From: UBA10677 sp045532295
GTDB taxonomy: Bacteria > Bacillota > Clostridia > Christensenellales > Pumilibacteraceae
NCBI GenBank assembly: GCA_045532295.1
Contig: JAZSFP010000027.1
Coordinates: 1-64,000, forward strand
Reading direction: 5' to 3'
Length of the DNA stretch: 64,000 nt
Position numbers and translations under genes: made by a program. Under the pieces are notes generated by a model that was given only the letters and a program-made list of their open reading frames with translations, did not search any database and was not told the DNA's origin. This document shows, in pieces, positions 1-9,197 of this stretch (the stretch's first letter is position 1; the number at the start of each line of letters is the position of its first letter).

Positions 1-835
1 GTTAGTAGTAAGTTCGTAAACTTCGTCGTTATTTACGATACCGTTAGCAGTTGCAGTAAGAGTTGCAAGAACTTCACCAAATACGGAAGTCTTATCAGCA
101 ATCGTTACGGTTACTGCTTTCTTGCCTACGGTAAGAGTACCTTTAACGAAGGTAATCTCGTAGTTGTCTGCGGTAAGTCCGCTTACGGTAATATCGTAAG
201 TGCCAACGTTACCAAACTGCTCGTAGTCGCAAGCAATTACGGGGCTACCTGCTACTGCGCCACTCATAATGCTATCGCCAGGGATAAAGCCTTCAACCGT
301 GGGGTCGGTAAGAATAAGTTCGTCACCGTAGGTAATAGTTGCGCTGGGAGCGGTAATGGTAAGAGCCTTTTTGGTTATGGTGTAAGTACCGTCTACGAAA
401 GTTACGGTGTAGTTGTCGTTAGTTGCAGTACCGGTGATTGCGTACTCGCCTGCGTTATCAGTTGCGGTCGTTGCAAGAGTGTAAACTTCGTCGTTGTTCA
501 CGATACCGTTAGCAGTTGCAGTAAGTTCTACAAGAGCCGAACCGTATACACTCGTCTTGTCGTCAATCGTTACGGTAATTGCTTTCTTGCCTACGGTAAG
601 AGTACCGTTTACATAGGTGATTTCGTAGTTGTCTGCGGTAAGTCCGCTTACGGTGATATCGTAAGTGCCAACATTACCAAACTGCTCGTAGTCGCAAGCA
701 ATTACGGGTCTACCTGCTACTGCGCCACTCATAATGCTATCGCCGGGGATAAAGCCTTCAACCGTGGGGTCAGTAAGAATAAGTTCGTCGCCGTAAGTAA
801 TAGTTGCGCTGGGAGCGGTAATGGTAAGAGCCTTT
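1..835 (-). repeat. Tandem 465-bp repeat encoding MBG-type domains
   Basis: Two near-identical units with a 465-bp period (155 codons) lie inside the surface-protein gene. For example the block starting tgcgccactc is at 256 and again at 721. The copies differ by scattered, mostly third-position changes. The array may continue past base 1. Such arrays change copy number by recombination. Confidence 0.9.
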
Positions 836-3036
836 TTCTCTACGGTTACCATTACGCCGTTAGAAAGTTTAGTCGCTACTTGGTTGTTGTCCGTTCTCGT
901 TGCCTTTACGAAAAGCGCGTAATAGGTGTCGCCAACGGGAAGTCCAAGAAGAGAAAGGGTTGCGGTGTTCTTGTTCTCAAGGGGTTGAGGATTAGTACCC
1001 TGCGCGTCTTCCACTTGATACCATTGATACTCGTAGGTGTGTCCTGCCTCTTCGGTTACTACCGCGGTAAGAGTTGCGCCCTCGCCGTAAGTTATGGTCG
1101 CGTTGGTGGGCTGAGTAGTGAATACGATTTCACTTGCAGGGATAATTTCCCAACTTGCAGTAAGAGCAACGTCCTCGGTGGGCATTACGCTTTCAGTGAA
1201 CGCCTCGCCACCCTTGAGCCAACCCTTGAAGGTATAGCCTACTTTAACGGGAGTGGGAAGGTCAAGCGCCGAGCCCCAACGAAGTTCTTGAGCCTCAATC
1301 GTATTGCCTCCGTCGGTGTCAAAGGTAAGGTCGTACTTAACACGGTTATAGGTGGTTGTGGGTCTACTTTCAGCCCAAACGCCCGTCCAACCGTGAACTA
1401 CGCTTTCTCTGTTATTAGCCGAACCCATAGTATAGGATACGACGTACTTTTTGTTGAATTCTTCTTCGTTAGTAATGCCTGCGATAAGGGAATTATATTC
1501 TTCAACTTCTTCAGGGGTATTTACAGAATTAAGAGTGCTACCACCCTCGGTAAGAATTTCCGTAGTAAACGGAGCGTTAACTACGTCTTCACGAATTACG
1601 TTAACGTACTTGGTGTCGCCAAGAGCGTTTTCTACGTAGCGGAATTCTTGATACTGAACCTTAGCGTCTTTTACGAGTTGCCACTCGCCCATTTTAAAGG
1701 TGGTTGCAGGATACTTGCCGTTATCTGCGGTGTTAGAACGGAAGGAAATACCTATTCTCTTATCCGCAATCATATTTGCTATATCAAGTTTTTGTCCGTC
1801 GTTTGGCTCAAACGCCGTGAAGGGAACAACGATAGAACCCTTAAATCCAGCAGGAATTACTTGACCGTTGCCTTGGTAAGCAGTACCACCGTCAGGATAG
1901 AACATTGCTTGTTGGCGGTTATCGTAATAAGTACGCTCCGTTCCACTGGGGTCTTTGAAAGACATAAACTTATTAAAGAATACTGCCACGGGCGTTTGCG
2001 CTACGGTGTTATCTACGTAAACCTTAATTCCGTTGTATGTAGATAAGTCAGATTGTTTAGGCGTATGAGCAACGTGTCCGCCACCCCAGTCACCTACATT
2101 AGCAGTGTTATAAGTAGCAAGTTTTTCCACTTTAGAAGCCCAGGTGCTTGCCGTCTCGTTGGTAATAGTATAGTCGTTGCCATCGGTAAGGACATCAGCA
2201 AGGGTTGCTTTACCAGGATTGAAAAGCATTACCCAACTTCCATCTGCCTTCTCGCCCCAAACGGTACCGATATCAATGGAGGTCGTTACGTTTTCAGTAG
2301 AGTTATAAATACCAAAGCGAATTTCCTTTAAGGTCGAAATGTCGAAGTTAGCGTGGTTGCTATTTGCTCCGTCAGTCCAAGGCGTTAAGGTTACCGCTTT
2401 TACGGTAGCGTCGGTATGCGTAGCGCAAGTAGAAGTCGTTATGTGTTTTTGACAAGTGGGGCAATAATACGCTCCGTCAAAAATAGTGGTATTCCAAACG
2501 TACCAGTTGTTATGTGCAGATTTTACTTGCGTATGCCCGTTGGATTGAAGGTATTCCGAACCGAAAATATTAGCATTGCCACGGGTATTTGCTCTCAATC
2601 CGTAATCTCCCATATCGGTAGTGTAATATTTTCCGCTTGCCATCTGCCAAGTACGAACTGTACCGTCGCCGTCAACAAGATAGGGCTGAACGTCAACTTC
2701 AGTACTTCCGTAGCGGTTACCACTCTTATATTTGAGTTCCGTCCATACTCTAATAACGTCAGAGGCATCCGCCTGAGGCTTGATATTAACGAAGGCGTTC
2801 TTCCAGTCAGAACTAGCCCAAGCGGTAGTATAAACGTTAAGATAGCCGTTTCCCATATAGCCCGTATAATTGTTTAAAGCGTCCGTTTGGTTATCCACCA
2901 AATCAATGGTCGCCGGTGCCACTTCGCTTGCGCTTGCCGTGGCGGTCTGGGGCAACGAAACGAGGGCAGTTATACCGAGCATTAAGCACAGAATACCTGC
3001 TACGAGCGTTGCCGTTAGTTTGTTTACTTTTCTCAT
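1..3036 (-). CDS. Giant secreted surface protein with InlB-type and MBG repeats (partial, C-terminus beyond window)
   Basis: The reading frame is open from ATG at 3036 down to base 1 (1012 codons seen, no stop), so the C-terminus lies outside. A GGAGG site sits just before the ATG. Residues 1-36 form a signal peptide. Residues about 45-270 and 275-450 resemble jelly-roll binding modules and match the protein at 4237-7341 (shared phrases such as DGSWVMLFNP and GFKGSIVVPF). A CPTC...C...H cluster near residue 189 looks like a small zinc ribbon. Residues about 563-628 match a Listeria-Bacteroides (InlB_B) repeat, followed by an Ig-like segment. From about residue 734 two tandem 155-residue MBG/YDG-type units begin (ATITYGDEL). 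Likely an extracellular adhesin or glycan-binding protein; the ligand is unknown. Confidence 0.85.
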   Translation of the reverse strand, partial: MRKVNKLTATLVAGILCLMLGITALVSLPQTATASASEVAPATIDLVDNQTDALNNYTGYMGNGYLNVYTTAWASSDWKNAFVNIKPQADASDVIRVWTELKYKSGNRYGSTEVDVQPYLVDGDGTVRTWQMASGKYYTTDMGDYGLRANTRGNANIFGSEYLQSNGHTQVKSAHNNWYVWNTTIFDGAYYCPTCQKHITTSTCATHTDATVKAVTLTPWTDGANSNHANFDISTLKEIRFGIYNSTENVTTSIDIGTVWGEKADGSWVMLFNPGKATLADVLTDGNDYTITNETASTWASKVEKLATYNTANVGDWGGGHVAHTPKQSDLSTYNGIKVYVDNTVAQTPVAVFFNKFMSFKDPSGTERTYYDNRQQAMFYPDGGTAYQGNGQVIPAGFKGSIVVPFTAFEPNDGQKLDIANMIADKRIGISFRSNTADNGKYPATTFKMGEWQLVKDAKVQYQEFRYVENALGDTKYVNVIREDVVNAPFTTEILTEGGSTLNSVNTPEEVEEYNSLIAGITNEEEFNKKYVVSYTMGSANNRESVVHGWTGVWAESRPTTTYNRVKYDLTFDTDGGNTIEAQELRWGSALDLPTPVKVGYTFKGWLKGGEAFTESVMPTEDVALTASWEIIPASEIVFTTQPTNATITYGEGATLTAVVTEEAGHTYEYQWYQVEDAQGTNPQPLENKNTATLSLLGLPVGDTYYALFVKATRTDNNQVATKLSNGVMVTVEKKALTITAPSATITYGDELILTDPTVEGFIPGDSIMSGAVAGRPVIACDYEQFGNVGTYDITVSGLTADNYEITYVNGTLTVGKKAITVTIDDKTSVYGSALVELTATANGIVNNDEVYTLATTATDNAGEYAITGTATNDNYTVTFVDGTYTITKKALTITAPSATITYGDELILTDPTVEGFIPGDSIMSGAVAGSPVIACDYEQFGNVGTYDITVSGLTADNYEITFVKGTLTVGKKAVTVTIADKTSVFGEVLATLTATANGIVNNDEVYELTTN

Positions 3037-3087
3037 AGTTTTCTCCTCCAAAAGAATTATTTTTTTCCGCATTTTGCGGTGTTGTAA

Positions 3088-3147
3088 CTTGTGAGTGTTT
3101 TTGTATCTTATAGTTAAGTTACACGAAAAGGGTACCCTTTTCTCGCG
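3088..3147 (-). promoter_or_regulatory. Copy 1 of a 60-bp double-palindrome leader element
   Basis: Read on the minus strand this 60-bp block is nearly identical to 57729-57789. It holds the perfect 18-bp palindrome GAAAAGGGTACCCTTTTC, then a hairpin (GTAACTTA/TAAGATAC here, one mismatch), then a run of A and CACTCACAAG. It lies about 50 nt before the start of a secreted-protein gene and is followed by a small hairpin at 3067-3079 (CCGCA/TGCGG) and the ribosome binding site. Its role (operator, promoter or mRNA leader) is inferred. Confidence 0.7.
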
Positions 3148-3228
3148 CTCACTGCCGTGAGGGGCGGTGTCGCGCTTGCGGAAAGTTAGTTTTCAAGCCT
3201 TTCTTCCGCGTATAAGCGTTAGTTTTTT

Positions 3229-3328
3229 AGATACACTCCTCTCGGCTATCGCCTCGGTCGGTATGACGACCAAGGTTATGCTGTCATACCGAGCGAAGTG
3301 AGTACGACGAACGAAGTCGAGCGTATCT
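3229..3328. repeat. 100-bp inverted-repeat intergenic element
   Basis: The ends AGATAC and GTATCT are complementary, and the centre holds a 10-bp stem TCGGTATGAC/GTCATACCGA (3258-3267 with 3283-3292). The right arm, CCGAGCGAAGTGAG...CGAGCGTATCT, resembles 60056-60102 (CCGAGCGGAGCGAG...CGAGTGTATCT). This looks like a REP- or MITE-like palindromic repeat between the SGNH gene and the surface-protein gene. It could also act as a terminator. Confidence 0.5.
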
Positions 3329-3336
3329 CTTTAGTT

Positions 3337-4233
3337 TTACTTGCCCATAATCATATTAGCCATTGCGCGATATCCTGCCTCTTTGAAGTGGATACCGTCG
3401 GCGTTAAGATAGTCGTCTGCGTTTTGCTCGTTAACGAGTCCGCTTAAATCAATAACGCTTGCGCCGAACGCCTCGCCGATTTCCTTAATTGCCTCCGTTA
3501 TATCGTTGATAGAGTAAGGAACGCTTGCAAAGTTATTACCGTCAACGCTTGCAACGAAGGGCTTTCCGCCGTTTGCTTGCGCTAAGGACTTAGGTTTACC
3601 GTCCGCGCCGTAAACGATATTGCCAAGCGTGTCGTACTCAACGAAAGTGGTCGACCACACGTCGCGACGAAGGGTGGGGGTAAGGAGCGTTATTTTTACA
3701 TCGGGGTTAGCCTCGATAATGGTCGTTAAAACCTGCTTATACGCTCCGTAAATGCTCGTGCCGTCCGCAGGGGATTTCATACCGCCCTTTTGCTGACCCG
3801 CGTCGCCTTCGAGCGCTCTTCCTACGCCCCAGTCGTTAGTGCCGAGGAAAATACAGATATAATCGGCGTCGCGATAAAGCGCTTGAGTATTTTTGAGTTG
3901 GCGATAAATGGTGTTTCCGCTCGTGTCCGTCGAGTTCGCTCTCGTTACGGTTGCTCCGCTTGAGCCTGCGTTATAATAGTAAAAGCCAAGTTCGTCGGCA
4001 AGATATTCCATATAATCGTTCTCGGTTACGCCTAAGCCAAGCCCTGCGGTAATGGAGTCGCCGTAAAAAATTACGCTTTTGCCCTCGAGCGAGGCGTCGA
4101 ACTTAAAACTGCGGTCAACTACGCCGTTGTTTTCGGGGGTGGGAAGAGTTAGAGCAAAAGCCGTGCCTATTCCTACTACCGCCGTAGTTAATACGAGCGT
4201 TAACGCTACGATAAGTTTAACTAACTTTTTCAT
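3337..4233 (-). CDS. Secreted SGNH/GDSL-type esterase
   Basis: A 298-aa protein with a signal peptide (residues 1-27). It has the SGNH blocks: FYGDSITAG with nucleophile Ser60, FLGTNDWG (block III) and DGIHF with Asp279 and His282. These enzymes remove acetyl or other acyl groups, here probably from extracellular plant or host glycans. The ATG at 4233 has a strong GAGGAGGG site that lies in the end of the upstream gene, and only 3 nt separate the two genes, so they form an operon with coupled translation. The exact substrate cannot be read from sequence. Confidence 0.88.
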   Translation of the reverse strand: MKKLVKLIVALTLVLTTAVVGIGTAFALTLPTPENNGVVDRSFKFDASLEGKSVIFYGDSITAGLGLGVTENDYMEYLADELGFYYYNAGSSGATVTRANSTDTSGNTIYRQLKNTQALYRDADYICIFLGTNDWGVGRALEGDAGQQKGGMKSPADGTSIYGAYKQVLTTIIEANPDVKITLLTPTLRRDVWSTTFVEYDTLGNIVYGADGKPKSLAQANGGKPFVASVDGNNFASVPYSINDITEAIKEIGEAFGASVIDLSGLVNEQNADDYLNADGIHFKEAGYRAMANMIMGK

Positions 4234-4236
4234 TGT

Positions 4237-7200
4237 TTACGCCCTCCTCTTGATAAAGAGCACCGCTCCAAGCGCTCCGAGTATTGCAAGTACCGTCGAA
4301 ACCGTAGCGCTCGAACATCCGCCGTTATCTACAACGGGCACTCGGTTAGAACCTTCGGGATCGAGTTCAGCCGTCGCGTCCACTACTCTTACCTTAAACG
4401 AGCCGTTAAACGAGCCGTAAGTTACGGTAACCGTTTGTTCGCCAAGCGTTAAAGCGTCGTAACCGCTTACGCTTACTTCGTCAATATCAATAACTTCGTT
4501 AGAGCCGTCGTCGTAAATCGCCGTTACCGTTAAGCCCGCTACCGATAGGTCTTCGCCTAAAAGGTAGTTGGTCTTTAAGGGGCTTGAAACCTCGATTGCA
4601 ACTATTTGTCTTTCCAGTGTGGATACCTCTATCGAATACTCTAAAAGTCCGTCCGGGTCAATGAAGTTTACCACGCCGTTAGCGGACACGAAGTAAACTC
4701 TAAATCCGCCCGTCTTATCCTCAATTCTCCACTCGCCCGGGATTTGCATAAATCCGCCCTTGTCGTTACCTACGCTTACCGCTCCCGTGGGGAACTGCGA
4801 AAGTACCGTTTCTTTGCTCGTGTTTTTGGGGAAAGCGGTCTTTATATCGTCAAGTCCGAATACTTTTTCCACCTTAAACGCGTCTTTGTATACGTAGTAA
4901 ACTTGGGGATTGTAGTTCCACATAGCCCAGCCCATACCCCAGTTTTGCTTATCGCCGTCAAGGTTTTCCGTGCCGATTACGGGGTTGGTTTTATGTACGT
5001 GACCCGTGCTATTATAGTTGTTTGCGTCGCTTGGGTCAATCTTGCTCTTGCTCTCGTCTAAAATATACTCAACTCCGCCTATCGTAACGGTAGTGGGTAC
5101 TTCGTAAGCGCTACCTGCAAGAACGGCTACTCTTTGTCCGCTCAAAGTATTAAGCGATTTGCCCTCGCCGAAGTCTCCGTCGCGCTTTTGGAAGAACGCG
5201 CTACCCGCTATATAAACTTTAGCGTCGGATACGAGTTTGAAGTCTTTCAAAGTAAACGAGCCACCGCCTACTCCACGGTCAAAGGTAAGTCCCACGCCTT
5301 GTCTTAAATTGCTAAGGTCAAGTTTGTGATCTTTTGCTACGCCTCCGTTGTTACCAAAACTTGCGAAAGGCACTACGACCGTTCCCTTAAATCCGGCAGG
5401 TACGGTGTTGATATTGCCCGAGTATTCCGCGCCGTACTTTTCATACTCGGGAGTTCCTTCGTCGGGATAGTACATCGCCGCGCCGAAGTTTGAATAGAAG
5501 TTAGTATCGTTCCAGCCGTCGAGCGTGTCCTCTGTTAAGTATTTATTAAAGAACACGGGTTCGCTGTTGCTTGAAAGGTCGATATAGAAACTTATTCCGT
5601 TGTATCTTGAAGAGTTGGTAGGAATTTTATTAGAAAGCATTACGCCCGTCCAAGTATTAGTCGCGCTTGCTTTTTGCACCGTTACGGTATCGCCGGAAAT
5701 ACTTACTTCCGAAGAATTAGTAGTAACGAGCGAGCCTAAATCGAACTCTTCGGGAAGAGAGAACGCGTCTTTAAGGTTGTAATAAGTGGTTACGTTACTT
5801 AAATTTTGCGCAACTCCTCCCGTAAGATTAGACTCTACCGTTCCAAGATGCGAAACGAACTCGTCTGCCCGCTCCTCTCCCACTACTTCTTCAACCGCTT
5901 GGGGAGTAACCACCTTGCCGTCAACCGCGTTTATCTTTATTCCTTTAAGCGTGTAAGTACCGTCGGCGTTTTGGATATACTGAGTTTCAAGGTACTTTTC
6001 CGCCGAAGAGGTAAACTTAAAGTCGCGAAGCACGAACGAAGTAGGCGCGTAGGTGCTCGTGATATAGAAGTTAAGACCTAATATACCGTTGGTGGAATTC
6101 TTCACGAACTCTCCGTTGCCGTTTCCAGCGAAGGTTGCGTAAACCGTTCCCTTAAAGCCCGCTTTAAGAATACGAATATCCGCTATATACGGGTCGCCCG
6201 TCGTGGGGACGAAGAGCGCGTTGGTGTTTCCTCTATTAAACCACTTAACGTTATTGCCTGCGTCTCTTATATAAAGATTAAGATGAACGGGGATATTGCC
6301 AAGCGTATTGTCTACGTAGAAACTAAAGCCGTTATAAGCGGTAAGGTCTTTTTGATCGAACTTTATTGCGTCCCACCAGTTAGACCAGTTGTTAGAGGGC
6401 GTGGAAGTAATGGTGTACTTGCCTTCTTTTACGGTAACGTCGTACCAAGCGTTTACCGTCGTTCCGCTCGCTTGGATATACGGGTTTTCCATTACGCAAT
6501 CAGCCGTCGCGTTCCAGATATTTTTACCCTCCACCGAAGTGCTTACTATCGTCGCGTGCGCGGGATTAAATAGACGAACGAAACTTCCGTCGCTCTTCTT
6601 TCCGTAAATCGCGCCGTAGTTGTATTCATTTCTGTCGTTGTTATCGTTGTGCGTGCGGAAAATTATTCCTGCAAGGTCTTTTTGCGTGAACGCGCTATCC
6701 GACGAGTTTGCAACCGCAGGGTTTTCGTTATAGAACTGGAACCAGTTGCCTGCCGAAATATCCGTTTTGTTTGCAAGGTCAAGAATATAATAATTTACGC
6801 TGTTTGACCAAAAGCGCGTATTATTGCTTTGCGTATAACCTGCGCTCGTCGTTGCGCCTAAGGAGTTTGCTCGGAGCGTGCCTACGCTATTACCCTCGGT
6901 TTGAGCGCTGTCCGCTCTCTTGGTGTAAACGCCGATATCTCCGCCCTTGTCCACCGTTGCAATGGTAAGTTGATCCCAAGTGTTGCCGTTATTGTCGTAC
7001 GCGCCGTTTACGAGCGCAATCTCAATCCAAATTTGCGTTAAATCGCTGTAATCTGCAGAGGGAACGCTTATTGCGGTATCGTGATACGACCAAGTATTAT
7101 TACCTCCACTCGCGCTTGCGTTCTTCTTGGTGTTTATGTAGCCGTTGGGAAAATAAGTGCTTACGCATTTTCCGTCCGTCGTGTTAAAGCCGAGGTTGAA

Positions 7201-7341
7201 CATATCTTGCTCAACGACTACTCTCTCTTGCGTCTGCGCCTCCGCGCGCGTAACGCTAACGGGTAAAAATGCAAAAATCACGGTAAGCAATAACGCCACC
7301 GCCAAAATTATGGCTATGGTAAATTTTTTAGTTCTTTGCAT
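4237..7341 (-). CDS. Giant surface protein with repeated jelly-roll-like modules, Big_3 domain and C-terminal anchor
   Basis: About 1034 aa. A TTG at 7344 is possible, but ATG at 7341 sits 7 nt from AAGGGAGG and is preferred. It has a signal peptide (1-35). Three related modules (about 40-270, 280-460, 520-730) share motifs such as YNGISFYVDN and GFKGTVVVPF, probably carbohydrate-binding folds. Residues about 910-990 match a Big_3-type Ig domain (YLLGEDLSVAGLTVTAIYDD). The C-terminus is a hydrophobic helix ending FIKRRA after a GGCSS motif, a membrane anchor seen in many clostridial surface proteins. It is paralogous to the protein at 1-3036. Likely function: glycan binding at the cell surface, coupled to the SGNH esterase. 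Confidence 0.85.
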   Translation of the reverse strand: MQRTKKFTIAIILAVALLLTVIFAFLPVSVTRAEAQTQERVVVEQDMFNLGFNTTDGKCVSTYFPNGYINTKKNASASGGNNTWSYHDTAISVPSADYSDLTQIWIEIALVNGAYDNNGNTWDQLTIATVDKGGDIGVYTKRADSAQTEGNSVGTLRANSLGATTSAGYTQSNNTRFWSNSVNYYILDLANKTDISAGNWFQFYNENPAVANSSDSAFTQKDLAGIIFRTHNDNNDRNEYNYGAIYGKKSDGSFVRLFNPAHATIVSTSVEGKNIWNATADCVMENPYIQASGTTVNAWYDVTVKEGKYTITSTPSNNWSNWWDAIKFDQKDLTAYNGFSFYVDNTLGNIPVHLNLYIRDAGNNVKWFNRGNTNALFVPTTGDPYIADIRILKAGFKGTVYATFAGNGNGEFVKNSTNGILGLNFYITSTYAPTSFVLRDFKFTSSAEKYLETQYIQNADGTYTLKGIKINAVDGKVVTPQAVEEVVGEERADEFVSHLGTVESNLTGGVAQNLSNVTTYYNLKDAFSLPEEFDLGSLVTTNSSEVSISGDTVTVQKASATNTWTGVMLSNKIPTNSSRYNGISFYIDLSSNSEPVFFNKYLTEDTLDGWNDTNFYSNFGAAMYYPDEGTPEYEKYGAEYSGNINTVPAGFKGTVVVPFASFGNNGGVAKDHKLDLSNLRQGVGLTFDRGVGGGSFTLKDFKLVSDAKVYIAGSAFFQKRDGDFGEGKSLNTLSGQRVAVLAGSAYEVPTTVTIGGVEYILDESKSKIDPSDANNYNSTGHVHKTNPVIGTENLDGDKQNWGMGWAMWNYNPQVYYVYKDAFKVEKVFGLDDIKTAFPKNTSKETVLSQFPTGAVSVGNDKGGFMQIPGEWRIEDKTGGFRVYFVSANGVVNFIDPDGLLEYSIEVSTLERQIVAIEVSSPLKTNYLLGEDLSVAGLTVTAIYDDGSNEVIDIDEVSVSGYDALTLGEQTVTVTYGSFNGSFKVRVVDATAELDPEGSNRVPVVDNGGCSSATVSTVLAILGALGAVLFIKRRA

Positions 7342-7386
7342 CAATGACCTCCCTTGATTTAGTTTCGGTTTTTTCCTTACGCATTT

Positions 7387-7415
7387 ATTCTAACAAACTT
7401 TCATTGCCTTGTCAA
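7387..7415 (-). promoter_or_regulatory. Sigma-A promoter of the surface-protein/SGNH operon
   Basis: Minus-strand TTGACA (7415-7410), a 17-nt spacer and TAGAAT (7392-7387), about 46 nt before the ATG at 7341. Confidence 0.8.
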
Positions 7416-7573
7416 TAGACTTTTGAACATACCTACGGTTTTTGATATATTTCGAACGATTTTTGAAATGCTTAAAATATCATTTTTTAGTATTATTTGC
7501 GCCATTTCCTTTTTTTCCTTATCATATATAAGGGGTTCAGGCAACCTACGATTTTTTTTATATCAGATTTTAC

Positions 7574-7602
7574 TTGACGGATATCATAAAATATGGTATA
7601 GT
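7574..7602 (+). promoter_or_regulatory. Sigma-A promoter of the AraC-family gene
   Basis: TTGACG (7574-7579), 17-nt spacer, TATAGT (7597-7602). It lies inside a longer open frame that begins at 7423 and so supports the later start at 7636. Confidence 0.75.
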
Positions 7603-7635
7603 ATTTTCAACGTTAAAACTGCGGTGGAGGTTTTT

Positions 7636-8403
7636 ATGAACAGCGAAATTCAATTCTTCGTGCGCCAAAACTATACGAGTGATTATTCTATTCAGCGCCA
7701 CACTCATCCTTGCTACGAACTCGTTTACTATCTCGAGGGAACGGGTACGAGCGGTATTGATAAGACGCAATACCACTTTGAAAAGGACACTTTTGCGCTC
7801 GTTAAACCCAACACTATTCACTCCGAGTCCTCAGACAACAATTCCAAAGTGTTTTTTATCGGTTTTACCACCGACGAACCGCTCACCGAAGGAATGTACT
7901 ACAATAACACCACGCCTATTCGCGAACTTATGGAAGAAATAGAGCGCGAAATGGAGAACAAAAAGCCGTACTATAAGCGTATGCTCAACCTTCTCGTTGA
8001 TAAAATCGTGCTTTATCTTCTCCGTTACCCCGTAAACGACGCCAAAGAAAAGGCTAACTTTGAAGACATTTTGACCTATATCAAAATGAACGCTAACAAA
8101 AATGTGAGCGTTCAACAAATGGCTTTCAATCTTGGATATTCTTACGACTACTTCCGTCAACTTTTCGTTGAAAAAACGGGTATGAGCGCAAAAAAATACC
8201 TCACTAACCTCAAAATAACCAACGCTAAAGAATACCTTCTAAATACTGACTATTCGGTTAATAAAATAGCGCGTATTACGGGCTTTTCTTCCCCCTCGCA
8301 TCTTTGCACGGTTTTTAAGGAGCATATCGACCTTACTCCCAACGAATACCGCCAGCAACAGCGCGATAACAGTTACCGCGATAATAAACCCGATTTTTCT
8401 TAA
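7636..8403 (+). CDS. AraC-family transcriptional regulator
   Basis: 255 aa from the ATG at 7636, which has GGTGGAGG 5 nt upstream. The open frame extends back to 7423, but that part would overlap the promoter at 7574-7602 and encodes an unlikely hydrophobic leader. The N-terminal part is a cupin-like sensor domain (HTHPCYELVYYLEG, then KPNTIHSE). The C-terminal ~100 residues are a double helix-turn-helix (VQQMAFNLGYSYDYFRQLF and KIARITGFSSPSHLCTVF). It is divergent from the surface-protein/SGNH operon and probably controls it in response to a sugar. The ligand is unknown. Confidence 0.9.
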   Translation: MNSEIQFFVRQNYTSDYSIQRHTHPCYELVYYLEGTGTSGIDKTQYHFEKDTFALVKPNTIHSESSDNNSKVFFIGFTTDEPLTEGMYYNNTTPIRELMEEIEREMENKKPYYKRMLNLLVDKIVLYLLRYPVNDAKEKANFEDILTYIKMNANKNVSVQQMAFNLGYSYDYFRQLFVEKTGMSAKKYLTNLKITNAKEYLLNTDYSVNKIARITGFSSPSHLCTVFKEHIDLTPNEYRQQQRDNSYRDNKPDFS

Positions 8404-8434
8404 AATTTTAATACCGTATTGATTTTTTTATGAC

Positions 8435-8464
8435 AAAAGAGCCTTTTTTCAAGGCTCTTTTTTT
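8435..8464 (+). terminator. Rho-independent terminator of the AraC gene
   Basis: AGAGCCTT/AAGGCTCT stem followed by a T run. Confidence 0.85.
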
Positions 8465-8478
8465 GCTGTGTTTGAACG

Positions 8479-8515
8479 AAAAAAGTACTCTTCTTCTTTA
8501 CGGAAAAAGAGTACT
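8479..8515 (-). terminator. Rho-independent terminator of the ftsH operon
   Basis: On the minus strand, a stem AGTACTCTT/AAGAGTACT followed by six T. It lies about 55 nt past the stop at 8571. Confidence 0.75.
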
Positions 8516-8570
8516 ACTATATCTTATTTAAAGGATTAGAATTCTACCTTATTTAAGGGGCTAAAACTCC

Positions 8571-9170
8571 TTAGGCGGTAAGGTTAGAAAGCGCGTTATA
8601 AAAATCGGTAGTCTTTGCTCTTACTAAAACGGTGTTAACCTTGTATTCCTCGTCGTCCTCTACTTCGTTATCTACTTTGTCGTAGTCGTAGAAGATAATC
8701 TCAAGTTCTTCAATCTCATTAACGGTATCGTGGATAAGAACTACTGCGCGATCGTACTCAATCGTCTTATCTTCAACGGTAATAGTCTTATTGCTTGCGT
8801 AAACGAATTCAAGTTTGTAAGCAACGGACGAAGAGGAAATGCTCTTAATCTCCGAGCCTTCGGTCTCAACGAGTTCGTCGTTTGCGTTCTTCTTGAGTTC
8901 AAGACCTGCGCCTGCCTTTCCTTCCAAAATGCCCTGCATAATCGAATAAGAGGTAGTCTTAAGGGCGTTGTCGAAGGTTGCTTGGTCAGCGTCGGAGAGT
9001 TCGGGTTCTACTTGGCTACTGCCAAGGTCGTAAATCTCTACTCTCGAATAACCTGCGAGACTGTCAGCGAAGGGGTTATTTTGGATTAACGACAACACTA
9101 AAATGGTCGTGCCAAGCGCAATAATAACTGCCGCTACGATAATAATGGTTCTAATAACTGCTTTTTTCAT
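8571..9170 (-). CDS. Hypothetical single-pass membrane protein
   Basis: 199 aa, not recognised. Residues 7-29 form one N-terminal membrane helix (or uncleaved signal). The rest is an acidic extracytoplasmic domain rich in beta-strand-like segments (KLEFVYASNKTITVED, YDRAVVLIHDT). It follows ftsH by 27 nt with its own AAGGAG site, so the two are co-transcribed. The context suggests a membrane quality-control or envelope role, but that is only inference. Confidence 0.75.
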   Translation of the reverse strand: MKKAVIRTIIIVAAVIIALGTTILVLSLIQNNPFADSLAGYSRVEIYDLGSSQVEPELSDADQATFDNALKTTSYSIMQGILEGKAGAGLELKKNANDELVETEGSEIKSISSSSVAYKLEFVYASNKTITVEDKTIEYDRAVVLIHDTVNEIEELEIIFYDYDKVDNEVEDDEEYKVNTVLVRAKTTDFYNALSNLTA

Positions 9171-9197
9171 ATCTTTCTCCTTGTTGGGTTTGATTTT

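Noticed and set aside
880..2046. 388-aa plus-strand frame
   Set aside because: It is the antisense shadow of the minus-strand surface-protein gene, which has a signal peptide, ribosome binding site and recognised domains.
7423..7635. Longer N-terminus for the AraC-family protein
   Set aside because: The extension overlaps the promoter at 7574-7602 and has no ribosome binding site; ATG 7636 has GGTGGAGG.
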